Positions 6,660 to 13,158 of a DNA stretch of 30,059 nt are shown here, in pieces (position 1 is the stretch's first letter; each line of letters opens with the position of its first letter). The translations under genes and the position numbers were made by a program. The stretch is from a virus. Below the pieces are notes generated by a model. That model saw nothing but the letters and a program-made list of their open reading frames with translations, did no database searches and was not told the origin of the DNA. The stretch spans positions 1 through 30,059 of the IMG/VR virus record IMGVR_UViG_3300032265_004047. One strand, 5' to 3'.

Positions 6660-7871
6660 GTTTTCCTCTTGTTGATTTAATTGTGTTGAAAGTTTGTTAA
6701 AATCTTGTTTTAAATTAGCCAATTTTACTTCAATACTTGCGGTTAAGTTTTTTAGTTCTTCAATTAATAGATCATCGGAAGACGCAAATTTAGGAGACGC
6801 AGGAGCAGCAATCCCTAACCCGGATTCTCCACTAAACGCCATATGACCACCATCTTCCGCATAGTTCTTTTCTTCGCCTAAAGATTGTTCATCAGCCTTT
6901 AAGTGATTGTACTTTTCTTCTAACTCGCTGAGAGCCGAAGTTAAAGCGCTCTTAAATTGGTCAAAAGAACCTTTGTTAGAAACGTTGAAATGAGAGGCAT
7001 CTGCGTTATCTTCATCTGCGCGACTAAGAGACAAAGATCCGCTAAAATTATAATCTGCAGCAATTTTCTTTAATTCGCTTTCTTTTTTTGCGACGTAATC
7101 ACTGAGATTGTTAGCGGCTGCAATGATGTGCTTAATTTTGGCTTTAGGGTCTGCGCCATTAACTACGATTGAAAGCTCAATAGGGGAGAGATCGACATTG
7201 ATTTCTCCGTAGCATGATTTGGCTCGCATGTGTCCGCAGAAATCGGGCTCTGCTTTAGCTACCTTGCCGCAATCGCTGCAAATAGCTTGACCAACAGCTG
7301 TGCCCATGCTGACATTGTTAGAATATCCAGAAGAAACTTTGTGGGCTAGATCTGGGTAATTCTTTTTGTCGAGAGCGCAAAGAGCGATGACTCGCTTGAG
7401 CTTGTGATCATAATAGGTATCAACGATGAAACCTCTAACGTGATCAACGGAACTGGACTTGTGATCAATACAAAGTGGTTTTCCTACCCATTTTTTATGA
7501 GCAGTGAGTAATTCTTGCTCAGGAAAAATATCACGGTTGCTGTTGCGATAGGGAAGAAGTTTAGTGTCATTGCTTTTCCATTTCCAGGAATCGCCTTTCT
7601 TTTCCCAACCAACAGAAACAGGCTCTCCGTTCGCAAGAACTTTTAGAGAGCCGTCATCATTTAACGCTACAGATTCTGCTGCATGCATCATAACTGCACT
7701 AAAATACAAAAAGTCATTTGCCTTGGGGGCAATTCTTTTTAGATTTTTTGTAAATTGAGCGAATTTAGAGAGAATCTTAGAGTTATGAGATGTATTGAAA
7801 TTAGGGTCACCGACAACTGCATCTGTGTCTTCGACATTAATAAAAGTAGCTTCACCTAATTTAACAAACAT
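4236..7871 (-). CDS. prohead protease fused to a long scaffold-like region
   Basis: This protein has 1211 residues. Residues about 50-250 look like a phage prohead serine protease. KPLCIDHKSS gives the probable catalytic His137, and SNNVSMGTAV gives the probable catalytic Ser188. They are followed by a zinc-finger-like insertion (C198, C201, C212, C220) and the strand DLSPIELSIVVNGADP. The rest is a long, helical, charged region. It has two copies of an NEPTPGKxKYT...DPL repeat (near 6550 and 6320), a small compact segment at about 580-645, an Ala/Pro stretch near 5840-5900 and a Ser/Asp/Glu-rich stretch. The ATG at 7871 has AAGGA upstream. An in-frame ATG at residue 405 has its own strong ribosome binding site, so a scaffold-only product is likely. 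The protease should cut the scaffold during capsid maturation. The protease call is good; the scaffold role is inferred from position and composition. Confidence 0.8.
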   Translation of the reverse strand: MFVKLGEATFINVEDTDAVVGDPNFNTSHNSKILSKFAQFTKNLKRIAPKANDFLYFSAVMMHAAESVALNDDGSLKVLANGEPVSVGWEKKGDSWKWKSNDTKLLPYRNSNRDIFPEQELLTAHKKWVGKPLCIDHKSSSVDHVRGFIVDTYYDHKLKRVIALCALDKKNYPDLAHKVSSGYSNNVSMGTAVGQAICSDCGKVAKAEPDFCGHMRAKSCYGEINVDLSPIELSIVVNGADPKAKIKHIIAAANNLSDYVAKKESELKKIAADYNFSGSLSLSRADEDNADASHFNVSNKGSFDQFKSALTSALSELEEKYNHLKADEQSLGEEKNYAEDGGHMAFSGESGLGIAAPASPKFASSDDLLIEELKNLTASIEVKLANLKQDFNKLSTQLNQQEENMSGNTRMNKAAYYQGAGGVNEPTPGKPKYTADPLNEKMRTDGDKQMFVDDMGATDELFPGDLDRKKLLARAEAEERSLRRQAAVALAKEALENRKNAYFQGGGEGNEPTPGKVKYTPDPLAMKVRQQDKQMVGQKPFPEVGEVDGLHPSPESVKEKDELKRKEMLRRAGALKAQFVKAANDDGSFNAGESRWNVFMGDKLVLTASVNEISGNKAGLMYNSIATKDFGGKLIETVKTSGVQSVKQLFKGGQAAPAVEAPAAPAAPAAPAAPGMEAAAPGMEEKAPGAEEEVASKEGDPAEVAMELATKIRDLSSDLVEALRALTGEKAEMGALEGLTGEESSAPAGKTASAELRTLANMRKELNGALISSVKEAIAELKDHRDELEIIGNMYGSGSVNPANAKFVSGLVSEAFSEAKKSIADTYKLMGAFVKYARGTEAMVKRAEAEAEMRKFAQEMHVGEGSSSDELGEGSSSDELRNLLDQISGESEEISGLAGKALGRLEEMSSEESSKPDNDEASDMESSSGMGSSSHHMMADDTNNVSVTAKPADVRNVADQLKAGDQLNVVASLNTKEGRAAYRAKLAADMMETSPILDEAHPKGGFTTQLDVKVEGDHAHVEDLKEQHKAMMEVATASPKVRKEAEVIHRLVSEGKLDVNDLDSLVAEGLDAETAKYYRDYYGQVDGGKEFANELLKEAAAAKAEEEKETYRVKLARAYELAYEMVDRGLCLNDREAVSAQVEEIMKFNDESFDSLKRVVARHKPTMSKQASVNVPQVGLIGGGDVYTQATNEDLYSQLVGAFSKSNRRMF
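5234..5287. repeat. exact 27-base tandem duplication in a coding region
   Basis: Bases 5234-5260 and 5261-5287 are identical. They encode two GEGSSSDEL-type nine-residue units in the scaffold-like region. An exact copy suggests a recent duplication by slippage. Confidence 0.95.
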
Positions 7872-7981
7872 ATATTTTCCTTGTAATTACCATACTTTAT
7901 ATTGCAATATTACTAAAAAATTAACCGACAATTATCCTATTTAAAATTAAAGAGGGAAGTCGCTTACTTTTATATTATAAA
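7872..7981. promoter_or_regulatory. intergenic leader before the protease-scaffold gene
   Basis: This is about 110 AT-rich bases between the HNH gene and the protease gene, the longest gap in the window. On the minus strand it ends with AAGGAAAATAT before the ATG and contains AATATAAAGTATG about 30 bases upstream. This could be a phage late promoter or leader, but no convincing -35/-10 pair was seen. Confidence 0.3.
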
Positions 7982-8542
7982 TTATGCCATGATATTTTTC
8001 TTTTTGTTAATTATTTTTAACCAATCTTCTGGTAATTTATCTTTTTTAGCAAGATTGCATTCCTTGCACGCCACCACTAAATTATTTATATTATGAGCAC
8101 CGCCCTTGGACAAAGGGAGATAGTGATCGATTTGAATTTCCTTCAAAGAACCACAATAATAACAGCAATGATTAGATTTTTTAATTAATTCTTGAATTTC
8201 TTGAGGAGGAATATTAGATCCAGAAAGCAAATTTCTTCTTTTTCTATTTCTTAAATAAATATAATTTTTATTATTTTGACGATATTCTTTTTGTTTTTCT
8301 TTTATTTTATTCTTGTTTTTCTGATAATATTCTTGAAAGGACAATAATCTTTTTTCTTTATACTTGGTGTAATTTTTTTTATTTTGCTCCGAGGAAGTTT
8401 TTCTTTTCTTACCTAGATTGTTTCTTCTGTATTGATTTGAGCAAATTTTGCACCAATAAGAAAATCCGTCTCTATATTGTTTATTAGGAGAGAATAATTT
8501 AAGATCGAGAGTTAAATTGCATTTAGTGCAAATTTTTTCCAA
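7982..8542 (-). CDS. HNH homing endonuclease with zinc-ribbon N-terminus
   Basis: This is a 186-residue free-standing HNH endonuclease. The N-terminus has two Cys pairs (C5/C8 and C31/C34) like a small zinc ribbon, then a long Lys/Asn/Tyr-rich helical linker. The catalytic part at residues 127-170 includes CYYCG, the core IQIDHYLPLSKGG (D139, H140), the central Asn (N154) and CKECNLAKKDK. The start is TTG at 8542, because an in-frame TAA lies immediately upstream and no ATG is available; an AAAGAAAGAG stretch lies about 10 bases before it. It lies between a small unknown gene and the protease gene and is much more AT-rich than the protease gene, which fits a mobile insertion. Confidence 0.9.
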   Translation of the reverse strand: MEKICTKCNLTLDLKLFSPNKQYRDGFSYWCKICSNQYRRNNLGKKRKTSSEQNKKNYTKYKEKRLLSFQEYYQKNKNKIKEKQKEYRQNNKNYIYLRNRKRRNLLSGSNIPPQEIQELIKKSNHCCYYCGSLKEIQIDHYLPLSKGGAHNINNLVVACKECNLAKKDKLPEDWLKIINKKKNIMA

Positions 8543-8570
8543 TTAAAATGCTCTTTCTTTAATCAATATA

Positions 8571-8741
8571 TTAATTAGATTTTTTATCTTCTTTTTTATT
8601 AGGAGCAGCTCCGGTTTTTTTATTGGCATTTACCAAATCCTTAACTGCCTGGCTTTGAAAAGGATCAAGCTGTTCCAACTCTTCTGGATTTTCAGGATCA
8701 ATAACAGACAGAACTTTACCATCTCCGCGTTTAATAAACAT
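8571..8741 (-). CDS. small 56-residue protein, function unknown
   Basis: A short gene begins with ATG at 8741 and ends at TAA 8571-8573. Its sequence starts MFIKRGDGKVLSVIDPENPE, has an acidic middle and ends in a Lys-rich tail (APNKKEDKKSN). It has a strong ribosome binding site (AGAGGAGAG) and starts one base after the stop of the upstream gene, so it is very likely translated with it. The N-terminal stretch with two short beta-like runs was not matched to a known family. A small accessory virion protein is possible. Confidence 0.75.
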   Translation of the reverse strand: MFIKRGDGKVLSVIDPENPEELEQLDPFQSQAVKDLVNANKKTGAAPNKKEDKKSN

Positions 8742-8742
8742 A

Positions 8743-9369
8743 TTATTTCTCTCCTCTTAATTCTTCTTCTCGTTTTTTATATAACTCAATCATTAATGGA
8801 GTTTTCTTTTCAATCTTCATCTGAAGCTCATCGCCCACATTATTAATCCAGCTCTTGGAGAGAATATTATTTTTAATATGATTTTTAATTCTCTCATCGA
8901 TTAAAGAAGAAATTTCTTCGCACTTCTTTCTAATGGAGTCAACTTCTTTAACAATATTGGCGGCAAAATCTTTATTCTTCAGGTCATCAAATAAATCAAC
9001 AAAAGAGTTTACCTTGGATTCTAATTCTTCAATTGAGTTAGTGAACGATTTAATTAGTTTAATAGTTTGAGTATCAGAAGCAAAGGCATTCATCGTTCTA
9101 ACGCATTTAAAAGATCCAACTTTAAATTTATTAAATTTGTTAACAACATTATCTCTGTATTTTCTTAGAGCGGCACGATATTGGTAAATTTGGTCAGAGT
9201 CAATAGCAGAATCTTTAGAGAAAGGATTGTAAATAATATTTAAATAATCATAAGCCTTGTCTAAAAGACTATTGGTTGCATTAAAAATAAGCAAAGCCTT
9301 CTCTGCCGTCGCCTTTTCCTCATTGGTAACGTCATAGGACATTTGTACGCTATAAGCATGTTTAATCAT
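8743..9369 (-). CDS. coiled-coil protein, function unknown
   Basis: This is a 208-residue, almost entirely helical and charged protein, with heptad-like stretches around residues 110-175 (FTNSIEELESKVNSFVDLFD). No signal peptide, membrane helix or known domain was recognised. The ATG at 9369 lies 21 bases after the phosphatase stop. Its last codons overlap the ribosome binding site for the 56-residue gene that follows. Its place in the head cluster suggests a structural or assembly role, which is inference only. Confidence 0.65.
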   Translation of the reverse strand: MIKHAYSVQMSYDVTNEEKATAEKALLIFNATNSLLDKAYDYLNIIYNPFSKDSAIDSDQIYQYRAALRKYRDNVVNKFNKFKVGSFKCVRTMNAFASDTQTIKLIKSFTNSIEELESKVNSFVDLFDDLKNKDFAANIVKEVDSIRKKCEEISSLIDERIKNHIKNNILSKSWINNVGDELQMKIEKKTPLMIELYKKREEELRGEK

Positions 9370-9390
9370 AAACTTATGGGATAATATTAG

Positions 9391-10158
9391 TTAGTCGTGA
9401 ATGAATCCGCCGTAAGGTTCGGCAGGTCCAAAGCCGCGAATTCCGCCATTTGCATCGTATTGACCTATCAGTGGAATGTCTTCGTTTTCTGGGTCGGTTC
9501 CTATTTCTGCATATGGCGACGCAGAATGGTCATAATTAGTGCGGGTAGGGCTCTGATCATTAATAGAATTATACGGATTGTCATAGGGGTATTGTCTGGT
9601 TTTAGAAATAAAAGGAGCGAACGACCCTTGATGCGCCTGATCTAAATAAGATCCTCTACCATCCGAATCGCTTTTATAAGACCGTTCATTGCCAACAATG
9701 CTTTCCTGATCTCTTTCTTTGCATACATTTTTTAATATGTTAGTATAAAGTCCGATAATAAAGGGATTTACTCCAACGCCAAAGCCTAATGACTTAGCTT
9801 CGGCAAGAGCTTCTTCATAAGTGTATCCCATGTAAAGGCAGCGAAACATAGCGGCAACAAGACCAGTACGATCTTTTCCTTCCATGCAATGAAAGAAAGT
9901 TGGACCGCCATCCATTAATAAATGATATAAATCATAGCCCAATAATTGAATTAATGGACCTTTTCTGCCATTCAGTGGAATAATAATATGTTTGATGTGG
10001 AGGGCTTTGCAAATACCATCGATAGCTTCCCCAGTCGCTTTGTCTAAAGAAATAATTTTATTAACTCCTAAATATTTATGGAGATTAATGACATCATTTT
10101 CAGAAGGGGCGCTTCCTCGAAACAATCCATCGGTTATTTGTCGAAATCTTTTAATCAT
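9391..10158 (-). CDS. tyrosine/dual-specificity protein phosphatase with Tyr-rich tail
   Basis: This is a 255-residue protein. Residues about 1-150 form a cysteine-based phosphatase domain. The P-loop HCMEGKDRTG (residues 90-99) supplies the nucleophile Cys91 and phosphate-binding Arg97, with FRGSAPSE and the strand HIIIPLNG upstream. The GKDRT form is typical of bacterial tyrosine phosphatase and lipid-phosphatase-like members. A general-acid Asp could not be placed with certainty. Residues about 160-255 are low-complexity and rich in Tyr, Ser, Gly and Asp, and end in GGFIHD. The start codon overlaps the GIY-YIG stop as ATGA, so translation is probably coupled. The substrate could be a virion or host phosphoprotein. 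Confidence 0.85.
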   Translation of the reverse strand: MIKRFRQITDGLFRGSAPSENDVINLHKYLGVNKIISLDKATGEAIDGICKALHIKHIIIPLNGRKGPLIQLLGYDLYHLLMDGGPTFFHCMEGKDRTGLVAAMFRCLYMGYTYEEALAEAKSLGFGVGVNPFIIGLYTNILKNVCKERDQESIVGNERSYKSDSDGRGSYLDQAHQGSFAPFISKTRQYPYDNPYNSINDQSPTRTNYDHSASPYAEIGTDPENEDIPLIGQYDANGGIRGFGPAEPYGGFIHD

Positions 10159-10880
10159 TGCAAATATTTTCCAGATTTATTATTAATAATTTTTGATGCG
10201 TGACTTGATGATATGCCAAATAATTCAGCTATTTCTTTCTGACTATATTTTTTAGATTGATATAATTTTTTTATATTAATTATATTTTCTTTAGTTAATT
10301 TATAATTTTTATTATTTTTCACTGACTTTAACTTGTCTTCTTCTTTTGCTTTTTGACCTTTTCTGAGAGAGCTTAATTTTCTTTTTGTTTCTTGAAGCAT
10401 TGAAGGAAGCTTTCTCCCAGAAAGGGCGGCACTGATCTTCTTTCTATGTTCTTCCGAATGATTTCTTTTGATTCCGGTCAAGGATGAGCTTATTCTTTTC
10501 TTTGTATTTTCTGTATGTTTTCTTCCCAGAGATGATTTGGAGATATTTGATCTAATTTTTTCCGATCTAAAATAGTCAGCACCCTCATCTCCTCCTTTGG
10601 TAACATTAGTTAATTGACACCCTATCCATTTGTAATAAGCGATTAAATCTATTTCTGCCTGCAATGCTTCTTCTTTAGAATTGTACGTTTCTAAAATATA
10701 GATTTGTGGAAATAATCCATTTGCCCTAATAGATTTGATCCAATTATTTTTGTAGCTATTCGCTTTTAATTTTGATGGGCGACAATGCTGAGCAATTCTA
10801 TTTTTAGAGTTTTTGGTGAATCCAACATATCTTAGCTCATTGGTTCTAGGATCGATTAGCCCATAAACGCAAAAACTCAC
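10155..10880 (-). CDS. GIY-YIG homing endonuclease with NUMOD3-like repeats
   Basis: This is a 241-residue endonuclease. The N-terminal nuclease has the GIY-like VYGLID, the YIG-like RYVGFT, the catalytic Arg in KNRIAQH, the metal-binding Glu in ALQAEIDL and a TNVTKGG element. Residues about 110-170 contain repeated DNA-minor-groove binding units of NUMOD3 type (GRKHTENTKKRISSSLTG, then HSEEHRKKISAALSGRK). The C-terminus is a helix-turn-helix (YSQKEIAELFGISSSHASKI). It is joined to both neighbours by ATGA overlaps, at 10155-10158 and 10877-10880, so it sits cleanly in the operon. The sequence is AT-rich. The family call is strong; the cut site is unknown. Confidence 0.93.
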   Translation of the reverse strand: MSFCVYGLIDPRTNELRYVGFTKNSKNRIAQHCRPSKLKANSYKNNWIKSIRANGLFPQIYILETYNSKEEALQAEIDLIAYYKWIGCQLTNVTKGGDEGADYFRSEKIRSNISKSSLGRKHTENTKKRISSSLTGIKRNHSEEHRKKISAALSGRKLPSMLQETKRKLSSLRKGQKAKEEDKLKSVKNNKNYKLTKENIINIKKLYQSKKYSQKEIAELFGISSSHASKIINNKSGKYLQ

Positions 10881-11608
10881 AGATATCTCATAATATATTG
10901 CAAAACGGCGCGAATATATTGAGGATCTTGCCCGAACAATGTGTGTTTAATGAAGGTAATGCTTTGTCCCATGGAGGCAGAGGCGGGCATCTTCTTATTA
11001 GAGATTTGATTAACATCTAATTGGTTAATTTTATTTTTTACTTTGTATAGGCTTCCAGACCGACTCTGAGGAGATATTTTGGTTAGAGTGAATTTGATAA
11101 TGTTAGCTAAATATCTCGCTACAGTAGCCGCATCTCCTAAATTTGCAGCCGCGACTTTAACAAATTTTTTACTTATTTTAACTGGATATTTCTTATTGAA
11201 TTCCTTGACTGTTTTGGAGAGACTTCGCTCTTCAATATCTTGTTCTTGATTTAATAAATATTGATCAAAATAGTCTTTATATAATTGTGCAAAATATTTG
11301 CAACCTTCTTCACCCAATTGTTTGTTTATTTTTCTCATAATGGCAGAATAACTAAAGTCTTCAATTTTAGTTAGATCTACCTGATCAGAAGCCTTCTTTT
11401 TTATTTTCTTTAAATATTTAAAATATTCAACTTGCTTTAATCTTTTTTTTGCAGCCTCTCTGGAAGAGTAAGTGCCCATGTTTTTCCCCTTGGAAGAAAA
11501 AACGCGATATTTTCCATCGGGTAATTTTCTTATATAAGAAACCTTATAAAGAGAAGAAATCTCTTCATAGGCTTGGGTGGTTTTATATAAAAAATCCGAT
11601 GATTTCAT
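10877..11608 (-). CDS. unknown virion-cluster protein with basic N-terminal domain
   Basis: This is a 243-residue protein. Residues about 20-70 make a compact basic domain (SYIRKLPDGKYRVFSSKGKN, then MGTYSSREAAKKRLKQVEYF). It looks like a small conserved domain seen in large phage proteins, but no function is known to me. The rest is mainly helical and basic, ending in a hydrophobic helix (FIKHTLFGQDPQYIRAVLQY). No membrane segment or signal peptide was seen. It overlaps the genes on both sides by 4 bases (ATGA), showing tight coupling in the structural operon. A neck or head-completion protein is possible. Confidence 0.6.
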   Translation of the reverse strand: MKSSDFLYKTTQAYEEISSLYKVSYIRKLPDGKYRVFSSKGKNMGTYSSREAAKKRLKQVEYFKYLKKIKKKASDQVDLTKIEDFSYSAIMRKINKQLGEEGCKYFAQLYKDYFDQYLLNQEQDIEERSLSKTVKEFNKKYPVKISKKFVKVAAANLGDAATVARYLANIIKFTLTKISPQSRSGSLYKVKNKINQLDVNQISNKKMPASASMGQSITFIKHTLFGQDPQYIRAVLQYIMRYL

Positions 11609-12012
11609 TTGATTTTTTTAATTTCTTTGCCATTGGTAAAGGCTTCATAAACTGAGAAAACATCGCCGCTTCTTAGGATCATGTCCTGGAGCGTGTGGTG
11701 ATCGTTAACTTCGGTCATACCTCGAATCGCTCTTTCGTTAATTAACAGGATACTTCCGCTCTGAACTTTTTTCGATTTATCAACATGAAGCGCTTCAATA
11801 GCAAGGCACTCTTTAAAAGCGGCGATAACCTTACCGCAAAAGACAGCAGGGTAAGAGCAGGAAGTTTGTTCCATGCGAACTTCTTCATAAGAATCGCCTA
11901 AATAAAGCTCGACATATTTATCTTTAAATAAAGTACAAATAAATTCGGCAAGGGTGCTATCTTTGCCTTTCCATTCTTCTGACAAAGATTCAATTTGATT
12001 TCTATCAACCAT
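11605..12012 (-). CDS. small structural-type protein, function unknown
   Basis: This is a 135-residue protein with mixed alpha/beta character. It starts MVDRNQIESLSEEW and ends with a Lys-rich tail (EIKKIK). The central region (GDSYEEVRMEQTSCSYPAVF, then CGKVIAAFKECLAIEALHVD) and the stretch SGSILLINERAIRGMTEVND look like a compact beta-rich fold. No family was recognised. It overlaps the stop of the transglycosylase gene upstream and the start of the next gene downstream by a few bases. This fits a head-tail connector or small virion part, which is inferred from position only. Confidence 0.6.
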   Translation of the reverse strand: MVDRNQIESLSEEWKGKDSTLAEFICTLFKDKYVELYLGDSYEEVRMEQTSCSYPAVFCGKVIAAFKECLAIEALHVDKSKKVQSGSILLINERAIRGMTEVNDHHTLQDMILRSGDVFSVYEAFTNGKEIKKIK

Positions 12013-13060
12013 TGTTGTTTCCTATTATTTTAAGCATGAATTTTCTGTAATTTTTCTCTGCCGTCTTAATATCTAAATGACTATAAGATGGTGATTTATT
12101 GGCAACTATAGATATATTTAAATCATTAATGTTAGTTTTTTGACTGAATTGATTTAAAATATCAAAAGATATTTTTTGAATGAGAGAGTAGTTCTCTTCT
12201 GCATAAGCCACTTTGCATAGAACTTCGACTTCCCTATCCTCGGCGTAGGTACGGCATTTAGCGGATGCAAGATCTTCGCAGGCACTGGAGAGGATTCGAG
12301 CAAATTCTAAATTATTTTCTAGGTGCGGAGAAGTAATCTTAATTAATAAATTATTTGTTGCAGACGGAGATGCTGTGATAGATTTAACTATGCTCTCCAT
12401 GCTGCTGATTAGCTTATTAACAAAAGATTCTATTAGACCGATTCGTTCTTTCTTGGATTCTTCTTCATCAGAAGAAATAGATGAACCGGTAGCGGATTGA
12501 AGATCTTTTAAAGATTTCTGATACCCACTTTCTTTAGAAAGTTTATTTAAATAGTCTTCTATATCTCCGTAGGTCATAACTCCATCTTCATTAAAATCTA
12601 AACTGGAATTTGAACGATAAACGGAGTCATAAGTTAGTCTAGAATTATTCGGATATTTTTTTTGACTTCCCTTTTCGGCTACAACAGCATTTCTATTCTT
12701 ATTAATTACTTCAGGGTCGTCTACTTTTTTTGGAACTAAATTAGCTATATAAAATTGAGTTGAATTAAGCTTTTTGCCCTTGGTGGCTTCTTGGAAATAT
12801 TTTTCAATGTAGGGGAGCTGTTCTTCTGCATCTAATTTTCTAAATTCTTCAGGAGTTCCGTTAAATATTCCTTTTAACGTACTTGGGATAATTTGAGTTA
12901 AACCAGAGGCATTGCTACTTGGACTTTTTATAGAAGAGTCCAATGTCCTGGCAGATTCTAAATACATAATAAGTAACATATCAGCGGGATTCATACCTAG
13001 CCGAGAACTCATCTCAACTAGTTTTTTATAAAAATTTGAACTTAGTTTTTTAGTTTCCAT
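12005..13060 (-). CDS. virion-type lytic transglycosylase with EF-hand-like loop
   Basis: This is a 351-residue protein. Residues about 20-95 look like a soluble lytic transglycosylase domain: LGMNPADMLLIMYLESA places the probable catalytic Glu at residue 35, and GLTQIIPST (53-61) is the typical second motif. Such enzymes cut peptidoglycan and are often carried in the particle to open the wall at infection. Residues about 153-170 (SLDFNEDGVMTYGDIEDYLN) match an EF-hand or dockerin-type calcium loop, with Asp/Asn at 155, 157 and 159 and Asp at 166. The C-terminal half is helical and unknown. There is no signal peptide, so it is not a simple secreted lysin. The ATG at 13060 lacks a clear ribosome binding site, but an in-frame stop lies just upstream. 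Confidence 0.8.
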   Translation of the reverse strand: METKKLSSNFYKKLVEMSSRLGMNPADMLLIMYLESARTLDSSIKSPSSNASGLTQIIPSTLKGIFNGTPEEFRKLDAEEQLPYIEKYFQEATKGKKLNSTQFYIANLVPKKVDDPEVINKNRNAVVAEKGSQKKYPNNSRLTYDSVYRSNSSLDFNEDGVMTYGDIEDYLNKLSKESGYQKSLKDLQSATGSSISSDEEESKKERIGLIESFVNKLISSMESIVKSITASPSATNNLLIKITSPHLENNLEFARILSSACEDLASAKCRTYAEDREVEVLCKVAYAEENYSLIQKISFDILNQFSQKTNINDLNISIVANKSPSYSHLDIKTAEKNYRKFMLKIIGNNNG

Positions 13061-13158
13061 AACGATATTTTACATTTTTTAAGCAGTGCTTTTATTGGTT
13101 TTAACTGATCTTTTAATTCCTCTACCTTTTTTGTATCTTAAGAGCCGCTCTCAATCAT
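13042..13158 (-). pseudogene. possible broken small ORF between two structural genes
   Basis: An ATG at 13158 overlaps the stop of the 973-residue gene as ATGA. It reads six codons (MIESGS), meets TAA at 13138-13140, then stays open for about 31 codons of helical, Lys-rich sequence (KKVEELKDQLKPIKALLKKC) up to TAA at 13042-13044, inside the next gene. It could be a decayed small gene, or just AT-rich chance. The segment also fills the only sizeable gap here (13061-13154), in which no promoter or clear terminator was seen. Confidence 0.3.

Noticed and set aside
7872-7981. tRNA or structured RNA in the longest gap
   Set aside because: No cloverleaf, CCA end or convincing stem was found; the sequence is simply AT-rich.
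13125-13157. Hairpin after the 973-residue gene as a terminator
   Set aside because: The stem is short and imperfect with a three-base loop, and no T run follows on the minus strand.
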